This document shows positions 1-8,500 of a stretch of DNA of 53,321 bases, in pieces. The stretch is from Symbiodinium natans (lineage: Eukaryota; Sar; Dinophyceae; Suessiales; Symbiodiniaceae), in contig CAJNDS010002488.1 of the NCBI GenBank assembly GCA_905221605.1, positions 342,900-396,220 on the forward strand. The letters are read 5' to 3'. The translations under genes were made by a program, and so were the position numbers. The stretch's first letter is position 1. Every line of letters begins with the position of its first letter. The notes under the pieces were generated by a model. The model made no database searches. It saw nothing but the letters and a program-made list of their open reading frames with translations, and had not been told where the DNA came from.

Positions 1-240
1 GAGGGTGAGGATTTCAGGTGGACTCTTTTTGCAACCTGGGCCCCAAACCCCCAACCCTAAACCCGAAAGCCTAGGCCCCAAACCCCGCAGCCAAACACTG
101 GCAACCTTCCAATTGGGAATGAATTCGTGGGCAGTCTGATAGGGCAGTTATATAGGATTTAGTGTTTCGGGTTTAGGTTTTGGGGCTTAGGGTTGTAGGG
201 TTTCGGGTTTAATGGTTTAGGCTCATTGAGGGTTCAGCTG
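1..240. repeat. degenerate telomere-like tract
   Basis: Loose CCCTAAA-type units run to about position 115 and TTTAGGG-type units follow from about 150, an inverted arrangement. I see no coding signal. Confidence 0.6.
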
Positions 241-319
241 TCAGGGTTGCGGGCCTTCACTGCTGGCGTACGACTGAAAGAGCCGCAGCAGCTCTTCAGA
301 TGGGTACCTCTTCTCACTC
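241..319 (-). CDS. terminal exon candidate (EKRYPSEELLRLFQSY)
   Basis: On the minus strand the frame EKRYPSEELLRLFQSY continues to a TGA at 241-243. The island is GC-rich between repeat-like flanks and its composition is amphipathic and protein-like. The other two minus frames are closed or poor. Function is unknown. It may be the last exon of the gene whose exons lie to its right. Confidence 0.45.
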
Positions 320-522
320 TCTCAAGGGTTTATCGGGCTTAGGGCCATGACGCATATCGGATACACCCTGGACCCTAGCCAAGCTCAGGGCGTTACAGGG
401 TCTTAGGAGGGGGGCCGAGGGTTGGGGTGGGGGGGGGGGGGGGTTGGCCTTGAACCTTAAAGCCTAAATCCGAAACCCTACACATGCAGGGCTTAGGGTT
501 TCAGTGTTTGGGACTTAGGGTT
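320..522. repeat. intron-like stretch with TTTAGGG fragments and a poly-G run
   Basis: Telomere-like fragments and a G homopolymer at about 428-443. Nothing coding is evident. Confidence 0.5.
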
Positions 523-580
523 TTCGCCCGGTCCGGGGGAGTTGAATCAATTACGAGCGGGGTCTTTGGCTCGTCGGGGC
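523..580 (-). CDS. short exon candidate (PDEPKTPLVIDSTPPD)
   Basis: The minus-strand frame PDEPKTPLVIDSTPPD follows a TTTTAG acceptor-like site at about 580. It is one of many roughly 60-120 bp islands between telomere-like introns. Function is not recognised. Confidence 0.4.
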
Positions 581-777
581 TAAAAGGGTTTTTTAGGGTT
601 ACAAGACTGAGGGTTGAGGGCTTTGGGCTTCGGAAGGTTTAGGTGTTGCTTGCAGGCACACAAGGTAAGGCTTTTCATTGTCAGGGCTCAACTTAGGACG
701 AGTCTGGGTTAATGGCGTCAAAATCCCGAGTAGGGTTAGAGTAGGGCTACAATACGGGCGCCTAGAATTCTACTTAC

Positions 778-866
778 AAGCAACCCATGAACCTCCATAT
801 ATGCTAGCACCTAGGCAGATGGGGCTCCCTGTCGCTGGCGACTGGCAGTTGCAATCCAAGCTTGGG
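778..866 (-). CDS. weak exon candidate
   Basis: One minus frame (DCNCQSPATGSPICLG...) is open for about 85 bases between repeat-rich flanks. A plus-strand frame is also open here, so strand and coding status are uncertain. Confidence 0.25.
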
Positions 867-899
867 GGTGTTATTGGGTCTTAGGAGTTAGGTTTAGGG

Positions 900-1001
900 T
901 TGGGATGTTCCCCCTTCTACTCGCAGTCCTTAATGGGGATTCTATTGGGGGGGTACTGTAATCCCTATTCAGGACAGGTAGTACGCGGGGGAACATCCCA
1001 A
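900..1001. mobile_element. family A inverted-repeat element (copy A1)
   Basis: The 102 bp element starts TTGGGATGTTCCCCC and ends with its inverse, GGGGGAACATCCCAA. The homology between arms continues inward (CAGTCCTTAA against AGGAC, and ACTGTAATCCC), so the whole element can fold into one long hairpin. At least five other full-length copies occur in this window. There is no ORF, so it is non-autonomous: MITE-like or an introner. Confidence 0.85.
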
Positions 1002-1396
1002 GTGTAGGGTTTCAACCCCAAGCCCCAGCTAAATCATAAACCCTGTGGTTGGAGCTTAGGCATGATAGTCGAGGCTCTGTCCAGAGGCCTTGGGCATTGG
1101 CATGACACAGGTGTGATTAAAGTAAGAATTATTAAGGGATGGTCTTGGTACCTGGCTAGGCTCCTTTGGTACCCGACAGCTCTAAGGACGCCTGGTTTGG
1201 GGTGTTTTTTTGAGGCCCACCGACACTTCTATGAAAGGATGGCTTTTTGGAGCTACTTTGAAATCCCCTATACTAAACCCTAACTCCTATGTAAACCCTA
1301 ACCCTACTTGTTTGCGTGACAAGGCAGTTGAGTTGTCGACCCTTTGCTTTTTAGAGTGGAGGGCAGGCTTCAGCGTTATAAGCCTAGGGTTTCAAG
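1002..1396. other. repeat-rich non-coding stretch
   Basis: It holds scattered CCCTAAA-like and TTTAGGG-like fragments. The open frames here are short, overlap on the same strand and have no protein-like composition. I see no gene. Confidence 0.4.
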
Positions 1397-1512
1397 TATG
1401 GGCCCTTGATTTGGGTCCCTTGTTATACCACCCTTATATACACCTTATCTAAGAAGGGCCCATACTCCGGATCCCTACAAGCAAGGCCAAGGACCAAACT
1501 AAGGGCCCATGG
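1397..1512. mobile_element. family D element (TATGGGCCC type)
   Basis: It starts near GTATGGGCCCTTG, has an internal inverted AAGGGCCCATACT, and ends near AAGGGCCCATGG. Related copies lie near 23.7, 41.1, 45.3, 46.4 and 50.4 kb. Exact ends are not fixed. Confidence 0.55.
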
Positions 1513-1541
1513 TTCCAACCTTAGAACAAGACCATCTAGGG

Positions 1542-1620
1542 TTTAGGGTTTAGGGTTTAGGGTGTAGGGTGTAGGGTTTAGGGTTTAGGGTTTAGGGTTA
1601 AGGGTTAAGGGTTTAGGGTT
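1542..1620 (+). repeat. TTTAGGG array
   Basis: About ten heptamers in the G-rich orientation, with GTGTAGGG and GTTAAGG variants. It faces a CCCTAAA array (1730-1825) across the exon candidate at 1634-1714. Confidence 0.9.
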
Positions 1621-1633
1621 GGTTGCCCTGAAC

Positions 1634-1714
1634 CCGGCTGCAAAAGGCGCGTCCATGAGGGCACGGTCTCTGCAGCGCGTTCATGATGCTCCGAAGCTCT
1701 TTGATGTGCAGCAC
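1634..1714 (-). CDS. exon with a MutL-type C-terminal motif
   Basis: The minus frame begins just after a CCAG acceptor and reads LHIKELRSIMNAL followed by PCPHGRAF. In eukaryotic MutL homologues (PMS and MLH3 type) the C-terminal domain carries a helix followed by (C/A)PHGRP or CAHGRP. Here the P is replaced by A. The exon is only about 27 codons, so the assignment rests on this one motif. The next exons upstream in sense are probably at 1976-2033 and 2432-2521, but I could not confirm MutL similarity in those. Alternative: chance similarity in an unrelated protein. Confidence 0.4.
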
Positions 1715-1975
1715 CTGGATTCAGGGCCAAACCCTAAATGCTAAACCCTAAACCCTAAACCCTAAACCCTAAACCCTAAACCCTAAACCCTAAACCCTAA
1801 ACCCTAAACCCTAAACCCTAAACCCTCATCTCTCAAGCCTCTAGGGCTCATGGTGTGTGGGGGCTTCGGGACCGTGGCCTAGGCCGGCACATGAAACCCT
1901 CTGAAGACATATTTCAATGTGACATCCTGAACCCTTAACCCTAAACCCCAAACCCTAAACCCCAAACCCTAAACT
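1715..1975. repeat. CCCTAAA array and partial family G element
   Basis: About twelve CCCTAAA units at 1730-1825, then a stretch with ACATGAAACCCTCTGAAGA (about 1888-1925) related to elements at 13.9 and 39.0 kb, then more CCCTAAA/CCCCAAA units to 1975. Confidence 0.7.
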
Positions 1976-2033
1976 TCACCACAAGAATCGGATCCCGAGG
2001 GACTAGGAACTCAAAGCCACAAAGCATCCGGTT
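1976..2033 (-). CDS. exon candidate (RMLCGFEFLVPRDPILVV)
   Basis: The minus frame RMLCGFEFLVPRDPILVV is hydrophobic and protein-like, bounded on both sides by telomere-like repeats. Function is unknown. Confidence 0.45.
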
Positions 2034-2431
2034 CAGGGTTCAGGGTAGTAGCCGACGATTTGCTTAAGAACCCCGCCAAAATGTAGGGACTTATGTTCTT
2101 CGTTTCTTGGGCGTTCTTAGAAGCAACTGGTAGTAGGGTAGGAGGGTTTAGAACATCAGGGTTTGGGGCTCAGGCTTTTGGCGGCAGGTCTTTCACGTTT
2201 GAAATGTTGGACCCTTGGATTCATTTTACTATTTTTGTGTATGTGTCGTGTTACCCTAAACCCTAAACCCTAAAGCCTTGAGAGCGAATATTGCTGACGA
2301 TAAACAGCGAAACCCCCCAAAGCGGCTGCCAAACAACCTGAATCCACTCTAACCCCCAAACCCTAAGCCACAAGCCCTGGTTTTTCCAAACTCTAAACTA
2401 AACCCTAAACCCTATAAACCCTAAATCCTAG
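2034..2431. other. intron-like stretch
   Basis: Mixed non-repeat sequence with several CCCTAAA clusters (about 2255-2275, 2350-2425). No convincing exon is visible. Confidence 0.4.
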
Positions 2432-2521
2432 ACCGCATTTGGGTGCTGCTCCTGAGCCGGGCGCGCACGCCTCGTTCTTATGGTCCAGGAAGACCTCGAG
2501 ACGCGCTCGGACGTCGAGCTT
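2432..2521 (-). CDS. exon candidate (KLDVRARLEVFLDHKNEA)
   Basis: The minus frame KLDVRARLEVFLDHKNEA continues through a Gly/Ala/Pro-rich tail. The island is GC-rich, with CCCTAAA repeats to its left and TTTAGGG to its right, the commonest flank arrangement in this window. Function is not recognised. Confidence 0.5.
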
Positions 2522-3111
2522 GGCTTCGGGTTTAGGGTGTTTGGTTTAGGGTGTTTGGTTTAGGGTTTCGGGGTTTAGGGTTTCGAGGTTTAGGGTTTCG
2601 GGTTTCGAATTTGGGGTTTAGAGGGGGGGGGGGGGCTTCAAGGTTGTTACTGCTTTGATGGCTTGCACCTCTCAGGGCTTATGGGGTTTTAGGGCCAATG
2701 GGGTTCAAGGTTTGAGGGGTCAGGCGTTTACGGGGTTAGGGCTTTGGTTTGTTTTCTTTTCTTTTCTTTTTTTCGGGGGGGGGGGGGGGGGGGCGGTGTT
2801 CAAGGTTTGAGGGTTTTAGGGCTGTGGGGCTGGGGCCTAGCATGCTCTACCTCAAACTCCTGAGCACTACTCTTGGGGTTCAGGTAGGGTTTTCTTGAAG
2901 GTTCGTCGGAAGCCATGGGTAGGGTTATAGACTGCAACCAGTTAAAGCCCGATTTGCCCTACTCAGAACCCCAGTTATAGCTACCTATATACCTCCTAGG
3001 GCTTGAGGTTGGTTCAACCTCTCCTGTGCAGAACGCATGGGGCACTGTATTGCACAGCAAGCGTCAGAATCGACTATCTGATCACGCTCGATACTGCAGT
3101 CGTCACCATAG
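2522..3111. repeat. TTTAGGG-type tract with poly-G runs, downstream of the RCC1 gene
   Basis: Degenerate TTTAGGG and TTTCGGG units fill 2525-2620. G homopolymers lie at about 2622-2634 and 2777-2793. The last 150 bp before the RCC1 stop codon have no repeats and may be its 3' UTR. Confidence 0.6.
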
Positions 3112-4650
3112 TTAGAGCGAAAGCCGTGCTGACAGCGTTCGCCAGAATGCACGGAACGGCAGCAATAGTGTCCTGTAGATAGTTGCTCGCTTCTGCTGCA
3201 CGCCCGTTAGGTAACTTTGGACGTCACTGCTGTCACCCCCAAACTGTGCGTCGCCCCAGGTGACAACAGCCCCGTCGCCCAGAATGGCAACGAAAGCATA
3301 GTCGGTAGCTTGGATCTGCTGCACGCCCTTCAGCTGATGTTGCACATCAGTGCTGTCGCCACCATGGCGGGCATGGCCCCAGGTGACAACAGACCCATCA
3401 CCCATAATGGCAGCAAACGCCTCGCTAGTAGCATGAATCTGTTGCACGCCTGCAAGATCATGTTGCACACCACAACTGTCGCCACCATGGGCAACATCAC
3501 CCCAGGTCACAACAGACCCTTCGCCCAGAATGGCAGCGAAAGCATAACTGGTAGCTTGGATCTGCTGCACGCCCTTCAAGTGACACTGCACGACACTGCT
3601 GTCGCCACCGTGGCGAGCATCGCCCCAAGTCACGACACACCCATCGCCCAGAATGGCAGCAAAAGCATAACTGGTAGCTTGGATGTGCTGCACGTTCTTC
3701 AGCTGATGCTGCACTGCTCTGCTGTCGCCACCACAATTAGCCAAGCCCCAGGTCACCACAGACCCACCGCCCAAAATGGCAGCAAAAGCGTTGCTTGTAG
3801 CCTGAATCTGCTGAACATCCTTCAGTCCACCTTGCACAGCCCCGCTGTCACCACCAGTGGCAGCATCGCCCCAGGTCACTACTGACCCATCGCCCAGAAT
3901 GGCAGCAAAAGCGAAATTGGTAGCCTGGATCTGTTGCACGTCCTTCAAACGATCCTGCACAGCACAGCTGTTGCCGCCACGGGCAGCATGGCCCCATGTC
4001 ACAACAGACCCATCGCCCAGAATGGCAGCAAAAGCCCACATGTTTGCTTGGATCTGCTGCACATCCTTCAGCTGATGTTGCACATCAATGCTGTCGCCAC
4101 CATGATGAGCATGGCCCCAGGTGACAACAGACCCATCGCCCAAAATGGCAGCAAACGCTCCGCTGGTAGCTTGGATCTGCTGCACGCCGCACAGCTGATG
4201 ATGCACGGTACTGCTGTCACCACCTGTGCCGGCCGCGCCCCAGGTCACAACAGATCCATCGCCCAGAATGGCAGCAAAAGCGTAGAAAGTTGCTTGGATT
4301 TGTTGCACGTCCCTCAAGTGACCCTGCATGGCACTGCTATCACCACCACAGCTACCCTGGCCCCAGGTCACAACAGACCCATCGCCGAGTATCGCCGCAA
4401 CAGCCCATGCCCCGCCGCGAACGCGAGTGTTGCTTATCTGCAAGGTCAGAGCATCGCCGCTCTGTACACCGGATTCTTGAAGCGTGGCTGCTCCCTCCAG
4501 AACGCCTCCGGAAGAGTTCAAGAGCTTACCTCTACCAACTCCCAGAATCGTTTGTGCTCTGATCCTTAACGCTTCTACAGCCTCATCCGGCCTTGCTTCC
4601 AGTGATGCCGACCTCCCACTCAGCAGGCTCACCTCAATCGTAAGGGTCAT
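3112..4650 (-). CDS. Ubiquitin-like/RCC1-repeat protein 1 (intronless)
   Basis: A single uninterrupted frame of 512 codons from the first in-frame ATG (4648-4650); the frame extends 12 codons further only with a GTG. Residues about 1-65 form a ubiquitin-like beta-grasp (TLTIEVSLLSGR... to ...SGDALTLQI). From about residue 75 there are ten 41-residue repeats with the core FAAILGDGSVVTWG and a GGDS linker, as in RCC1/HERC beta-propeller blades. The repeats are near-identical in DNA, which suggests recent amplification or gene conversion. The last 29 residues (VQQKRATIYRTLLLPFRAF...) leave the repeat pattern, so the 3' end may be frameshifted or truncated within an eleventh repeat. No HECT domain follows, so it is not a HERC ligase. 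A paralogue lies at 7013-8323. Likely role: a protein-protein interaction scaffold; the biochemical function is unknown. It has no telomere-like introns, unlike its neighbours. Confidence 0.85.
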   Translation of the reverse strand: MTLTIEVSLLSGRSASLEARPDEAVEALRIRAQTILGVGRGKLLNSSGGVLEGAATLQESGVQSGDALTLQISNTRVRGGAWAVAAILGDGSVVTWGQGSCGGDSSAMQGHLRDVQQIQATFYAFAAILGDGSVVTWGAAGTGGDSSTVHHQLCGVQQIQATSGAFAAILGDGSVVTWGHAHHGGDSIDVQHQLKDVQQIQANMWAFAAILGDGSVVTWGHAARGGNSCAVQDRLKDVQQIQATNFAFAAILGDGSVVTWGDAATGGDSGAVQGGLKDVQQIQATSNAFAAILGGGSVVTWGLANCGGDSRAVQHQLKNVQHIQATSYAFAAILGDGCVVTWGDARHGGDSSVVQCHLKGVQQIQATSYAFAAILGEGSVVTWGDVAHGGDSCGVQHDLAGVQQIHATSEAFAAIMGDGSVVTWGHARHGGDSTDVQHQLKGVQQIQATDYAFVAILGDGAVVTWGDAQFGGDSSDVQSYLTGVQQKRATIYRTLLLPFRAFWRTLSARLSL

Positions 4651-5169
4651 GACCGGTATCGCAAGCAGGGTTATTGGGCTGTACACGCAAACACGGGAGA
4701 AAAGGCGAGAAAGTCAGTGACAACAGCTTCCACACGCAGATTTTGGCTTGTGCTTCTGATCCAAGGCATGCAATCTGCGAGACTTCGTCTTGACTTGCTC
4801 AAGGGACTGCGGGCGTCTGAGCGAAGAAGCCCTAACCACCTCTTCAACCCTGACCCAAGAACCACCCTGAACACAACTGCCTTGAAAAAAGGCGTCATAG
4901 AGACCATGGACCTTCTCACCTCTGGGTTTAGAGGGTTAGGGGCTTAGGGTTTGCTGTAGGGGTTTAGGGTTTCGGAGTTTCGGGGTTTAGGGTTTAGGGG
5001 TTTTGGGGTTTAGGGTTATGGAGGCTTCAGGGGCTTGCTGTACGGCTTAGGGTTTCGGGGTTTAGGGTTTAGGTGTTTAGGTGTCCGTAGGGTTTTAGGG
5101 GCTTAGGGTTTACTGTAGGGGATTAAGGGTTTAGGGTTTAGGCTTTAAGGGTTTAGGGGTTGAAGGTCG
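4651..5169. other. upstream region of RCC1 gene 1 and TTTAGGG tract
   Basis: The first about 270 bp (4651-4920) are unique sequence and would hold the 5' UTR or promoter of the minus-strand RCC1 gene. I see no TATA box or spliced-leader remnant. From 4920 to 5165 there are degenerate TTTAGGG/TTTCGGGG units. Confidence 0.45.
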
Positions 5170-5246
5170 TTCATATACAAACAAAGCATGGTCCTGCAGC
5201 CGGCAAAAGAGCTTCCATTGCTGTAGGTCTGCGTCTACTGCATAGG
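5170..5246 (-). CDS. exon candidate (DADLQQWKLFCRLQDHALF)
   Basis: The minus frame DADLQQWKLFCRLQDHALF is strongly protein-like (amphipathic, W/F/C content). TTTAGGG-type repeats are to the left and CCCTAAA-type to the right, the reverse of the usual arrangement. Function is unknown. Confidence 0.5.
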
Positions 5247-5492
5247 CTCCCTAAACCCCAAACCCTAAACCGACACCCCAAACCCCTAAACCCCTAAGAC
5301 CCAAAACCCCTAAACCCCTAAACCCCGAAGCCCTAAACCCTAAATCCCTTATCCCCTAAACCCCAAACCCCAAACCCTAATCCCCTAAACCCCAAACCCT
5401 AATCCCCTAAACCCCAAACCCTAAACCCCAAACCCCAAACCCTAAACCCTAAACCCTAAACCCTAAACCCTAAACCCTAAACCCTAAACCCC
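5247..5492 (-). repeat. CCCTAAA/CCCCAAA array
   Basis: More than 25 heptamers in the C-rich orientation, many as CCCCAAA or CCCCTAA variants, ending at the exon at 5493. Confidence 0.9.
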
Positions 5493-5570
5493 AAAGCAGA
5501 GGCCAGCCTTCCGCAACTCCCGAAAGCGCTCTTCGCTGAAGCCGAGCGCCAGGGCGTAGCGCTCCTGGTT
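5493..5570 (-). CDS. exon candidate (QERYALALGFSEERFRELRK)
   Basis: Minus frame QERYALALGFSEERFRELRK, helical and charged. It sits exactly between a CCCTAAA array on the left and a TTTAGGG/TTTGGGG array on the right. Function is unknown. Confidence 0.55.
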
Positions 5571-6189
5571 GCGGGGTTTAGGGTTTGGGGTTTAGGGTTT
5601 AGGGTTTAGGGTTTGGGGTTTGGGGTTTGGGGTTTGGGGTTTGGGGTTTGGGGTTTGGGGTTTGGGGTTTGGGGTTTGGGGTTTGGGGTTTGGGGTTTAC
5701 GGCTTGGGGATTTTGGGGATTTTGGGGTTTAGGGCTAGGGCTTAGGCTTTTAGGGCTAGGGTTTAGGGTTTAGGGTTTGGGGGCTTTAGGGTTTAGGCTT
5801 TAGGGTTTGCGGGTTTTAGGGTTTAGGGTTTAGGCTTTGGGGGTTTTAGGGGTTTGGGGATTTTAGGGTTGAGGGCTTTGGGTTCATGCTGCCTATGGGC
5901 TTGGGCTTCGGGAATTTGTAGGTTGAAGTGGCTTGGGGTGCACGTACTTTAGGGCTGTTGATACCCGAAGGCCGCAGCCCCTTGAAAAATAGAAATAAAA
6001 CATAGCAATGGCAGAAGACCTCGACAACCCTAATTTCTCTTGATCTGAAAAACACACACTACACTCACCCCTACTTTGGAGGAAACCCTGGAAAAAGGGT
6101 TTAGGGTTTAGGGTTTTCAGGTATATGTAGCTTGAATAGGAACCCAGCACCAACAAAAAGCACTAGAGTATAGCACTCCAAAGCCCAGT
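5571..6189 (+). repeat. TTTAGGG to TTTGGGG array
   Basis: Starts as TTTAGGG, becomes a near-pure TTTGGGG run (about 5606-5697), then degenerates to about 5880. The rest (5880-6189) has unique sequence and a short TTTAGGG patch at about 6098. The minus open frames here are low-complexity. Confidence 0.85.
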
Positions 6190-6310
6190 CACTCTACTAC
6201 AGAGCCCTTAACAATTCGAATAGGGTTCTATTGGGGGGAGAATTGTAGTATAAATATGTAGCGACCAGAAGGGAATACTATTAGCAATTATTCTGACCCC
6301 TTTATGCTGC
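6190..6310. mobile_element. family I element
   Basis: It contains ATAGGGTTCTATTGGGGGGAG and ends with GGGAATACTATTAGCAATT then TTCTGACCCCTTTATG. A related copy at 22.68-22.81 kb shares GGGAATAC(A/T)ATTAG(T/C)AATTATTC and GACCCC. Ends are approximate. Confidence 0.5.
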
Positions 6311-6504
6311 CCTAAAATTTTCGATCCAGTCAAAACTGGGCCGCAAATTGTGGTGCTTATCTTTTTTTTGAGATGGGGCCGCAAGCTCTTTAGAACCCTT
6401 GGGAGCTCCTTGCCAACCCTATGCCGTAAAACCGCAACCCCAACCCTAAACCCTAATCCCTAACCCCTAAACCCTAAACCCCGGAACCTCCTAGTAAAAC
6501 CCCC

Positions 6505-6573
6505 TGCTGCAACCTCGTCGATGCGCACGAGTCTTTCCAGCCGCTCTTGGCAAAGCTGCACCTCGGGCCACCG
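6505..6573 (-). CDS. exon candidate (RWPEVQLCQERLERLVRIDE)
   Basis: Minus frame RWPEVQLCQERLERLVRIDE, amphipathic. CCCTAAA-like units are to the left and TTTAGGG to the right. It may belong to the same gene as the exon at 5493-5570. Function is unknown. Confidence 0.55.
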
Positions 6574-7012
6574 CAGGGTTTAGGGTTTAGGGTTTGGGGT
6601 TTAGCGTTTAGGGTTTAAGGTTTCAAGGTTTGTTTGGGATTTCGGGGTCTTTGGTTTAGGGGTTTAGGGTTTAGGATTAGGAGTTTTAGAGGTGTTTCAA
6701 GGTCTGTTTGGGGTTTCGGGGCCTTTGGGGTTTTAGGGGTTTAGGGTTCAGGGTTTGGAGTCTAGGGTTTAGAGTTTGGGGTTTAGGGCCTTGGGTTTAC
6801 TAGTTCATGGTTGGGATGGTGCAGTATTAACAGCTTAAACTTCTATTCTTTATTGAGATTAAGTAACCTTCAAAATGTAACATGTTACCCCGCTATGACA
6901 AAATTTAGGGGGTTAGAGGATTAGGGTTTAGGGCGTAGAGTTTAGGGGTTTGGGGTTTAGGGTCGGAGTCTATTTGGGGCTGGGTGTCACAGCTTATTTA
7001 CGGCTGTCGCCA
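6574..7012. repeat. degenerate TTTAGGG tract with one unique insert
   Basis: TTTAGGG and TTTCGGG units at 6577-6800, a unique AT-rich patch (about 6810-6900), then TTTAGGG units again up to the 3' end of RCC1 gene 2. Confidence 0.7.
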
Positions 7013-8323
7013 TCATTGTGAGTGATCATAACCCCATGTCACGACAGAGCCATCGCCCAGAATGGCAGCGAAAACGCGCTGAGATGCCTGGATCTGCTGC
7101 ACGCCCTCCAGCTTACCTTGCACGTCGCTGCTGTTGGCGCCAAAATCAGCATGGCCCCAAGTCACAACAGACCCATTGCTCAAAAGGGCAGCACAAGCAG
7201 ATCCAGTAGCTTGAATCTGCTGCACGCCCTTCAGCTGATGTTGCACACCACTGCTCTCACCGCCATCACGATCAAGGCCCCAAGTCACAACAGACCCATC
7301 GCGCAAAATGGCAGCAAAAGCGCGGTCACATGCTTGGATCTGCTGCACATCTTTCAGCTGAGTTTGCACAGCACTACTGTCGCCACCGCAGTCAGAATCG
7401 CCCCAGGTCACCACAGACCCATCGCCTAGGATGGCTGCGAATGCACATTTCGTAGCTTGGAGCTGCTGAACGTCCCGCAGCAGACCTTGTACAGCACTGC
7501 TGTCACCACCAGCATGAGGATTGCCCCAGGTCACAACAGTACCATCGCCAAGAACGGCAGCAAAAGCGAAGCTGGTAGCCTGGATCTTGTGCACATTCTT
7601 CAGGCGATCCTGCACAGCACTGCTGTCGCCACCAAAGCGAGCGTTGCCCCAGGTCACAACAGACCCATCGCCCAGAATGGCAGCAAAAGCCCCGACCGTG
7701 GCTTGGATCTCATGCACATTCTTCAAGCGATCCTGCACCGCACTGCTGTCGCCACCATAATCACGATGACCCCAAGTCACAAGAGACCGGTCACCCAGAA
7801 TGGCAGCAAAAGCGCCGCAAAAACCGTGGCTGGTAGCTTGGACGTGCTGCACATCCTTCAGCAGATGCTGCACAGCACTGCTGTCACCACCATGAAAAGC
7901 ACTGCCCCAGGTAGCAACAGAGCCATTGCCCAGAATGGCAGCATAAGCCTCGTTGGTAGCTTGGATCTGCTGCACGGCTTTCAGCTGACCTTGCACGCTA
8001 CTGCTGTCGCCACCACGGTCAGGATCGCCCCAGGTCACCACAGACCCATCGCCTCGGACCGCAGCGAACGCGTACTCGCTGCCTCGGAGGCGAACTCTGC
8101 TGATCTGCAAGGTCAGCACATCGCCACTCTGCAGCCCAGATTCCTCAAGCGTGGCTGCTCCATCCAGGAGGCCTCCGGAGTGCAGGAGACTTCCCCTGCC
8201 AACTGACAGGATGTCCTCGGCTCGGCGACTCAAGGTTTCCACAGACTCATCCGGTCCTGCTTCCAGTGAAACAGCCCGGCCGCTGAGCAGTCTCACCTCA
8301 ATGGTAAGTGCCGGGACCGGCAT
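7013..8323 (-). CDS. Ubiquitin-like/RCC1-repeat protein 2 (intronless)
   Basis: One frame of 436 codons from the first ATG (8321-8323). A GTG five codons upstream is in frame but an unlikely eukaryotic start. Residues about 1-65 form a ubiquitin-like domain (LTIEVRLLSGRAVSLEAG... to ...SGDVLTLQI) very close to that of the gene at 3112-4650. It is followed by nine 41-residue RCC1-like repeats (FAAILGDGSVVTWG, GGDSSAVQ). One repeat has a four-residue insertion (HGFCGAF). The protein ends cleanly inside a repeat (TWGYDHSQ), so the propeller may be incomplete. No catalytic domain is present. It is a tandem paralogue of gene 1, separated from it by unrelated exons. Confidence 0.87.
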   Translation of the reverse strand: MPVPALTIEVRLLSGRAVSLEAGPDESVETLSRRAEDILSVGRGSLLHSGGLLDGAATLEESGLQSGDVLTLQISRVRLRGSEYAFAAVRGDGSVVTWGDPDRGGDSSSVQGQLKAVQQIQATNEAYAAILGNGSVATWGSAFHGGDSSAVQHLLKDVQHVQATSHGFCGAFAAILGDRSLVTWGHRDYGGDSSAVQDRLKNVHEIQATVGAFAAILGDGSVVTWGNARFGGDSSAVQDRLKNVHKIQATSFAFAAVLGDGTVVTWGNPHAGGDSSAVQGLLRDVQQLQATKCAFAAILGDGSVVTWGDSDCGGDSSAVQTQLKDVQQIQACDRAFAAILRDGSVVTWGLDRDGGESSGVQHQLKGVQQIQATGSACAALLSNGSVVTWGHADFGANSSDVQGKLEGVQQIQASQRVFAAILGDGSVVTWGYDHSQ

Positions 8324-8346
8324 GTCGCGAAAAGGCACGGCGGGGG

Positions 8347-8405
8347 GGTTTAGGGTTTAGGGTTTAGGGTTTAGGGTTTAGGGTTTAGGGTTTAGGGTCT
8401 AGGGT
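8347..8405 (+). repeat. TTTAGGG array
   Basis: Eight heptamers directly upstream of the RCC1 gene 2 start. Confidence 0.9.
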
Positions 8406-8409
8406 CGGG

Positions 8410-8500
8410 GATACTGAACCTGCAGAAGCTGTCTTAATGGAGCCACCACAGCTTCTGCTAGATGCCTTGAGGGTACCACTGGGCGTCCGAGTTCTTCACA
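8410..8500 (-). CDS. exon candidate (RHLAEAVVAPLRQLLQVQYP)
   Basis: The minus frame CEELGRPVVPSRHL continues to APLRQLLQVQYP. It is protein-like and flanked on the left by a TTTAGGG array. It lies between RCC1 gene 2 and an EF-hand exon and probably belongs to the upstream gene. Function is unknown. Confidence 0.5.

Noticed and set aside
1541-1825. Chromosome end (true telomere)
   Set aside because: Arrays are short, in both orientations, internal, and separated by coding islands across the entire window.
3217-4569. Long plus-strand open frames opposite RCC1 gene 1 (also 7022-8206 opposite gene 2)
   Set aside because: They are antisense shadows created by the repetitive coding strand. The minus frame has the Ubl domain and regular RCC1 repeats; the plus frames only mirror the repeat period.
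4651-4686. Upstream GTG start extending RCC1 gene 1 by 12 codons (and a GTG for gene 2, a TTG for the 27.75 kb gene)
   Set aside because: Non-ATG starts are unlikely in a eukaryotic nuclear gene, and the Ubl domain begins right after the first ATG.
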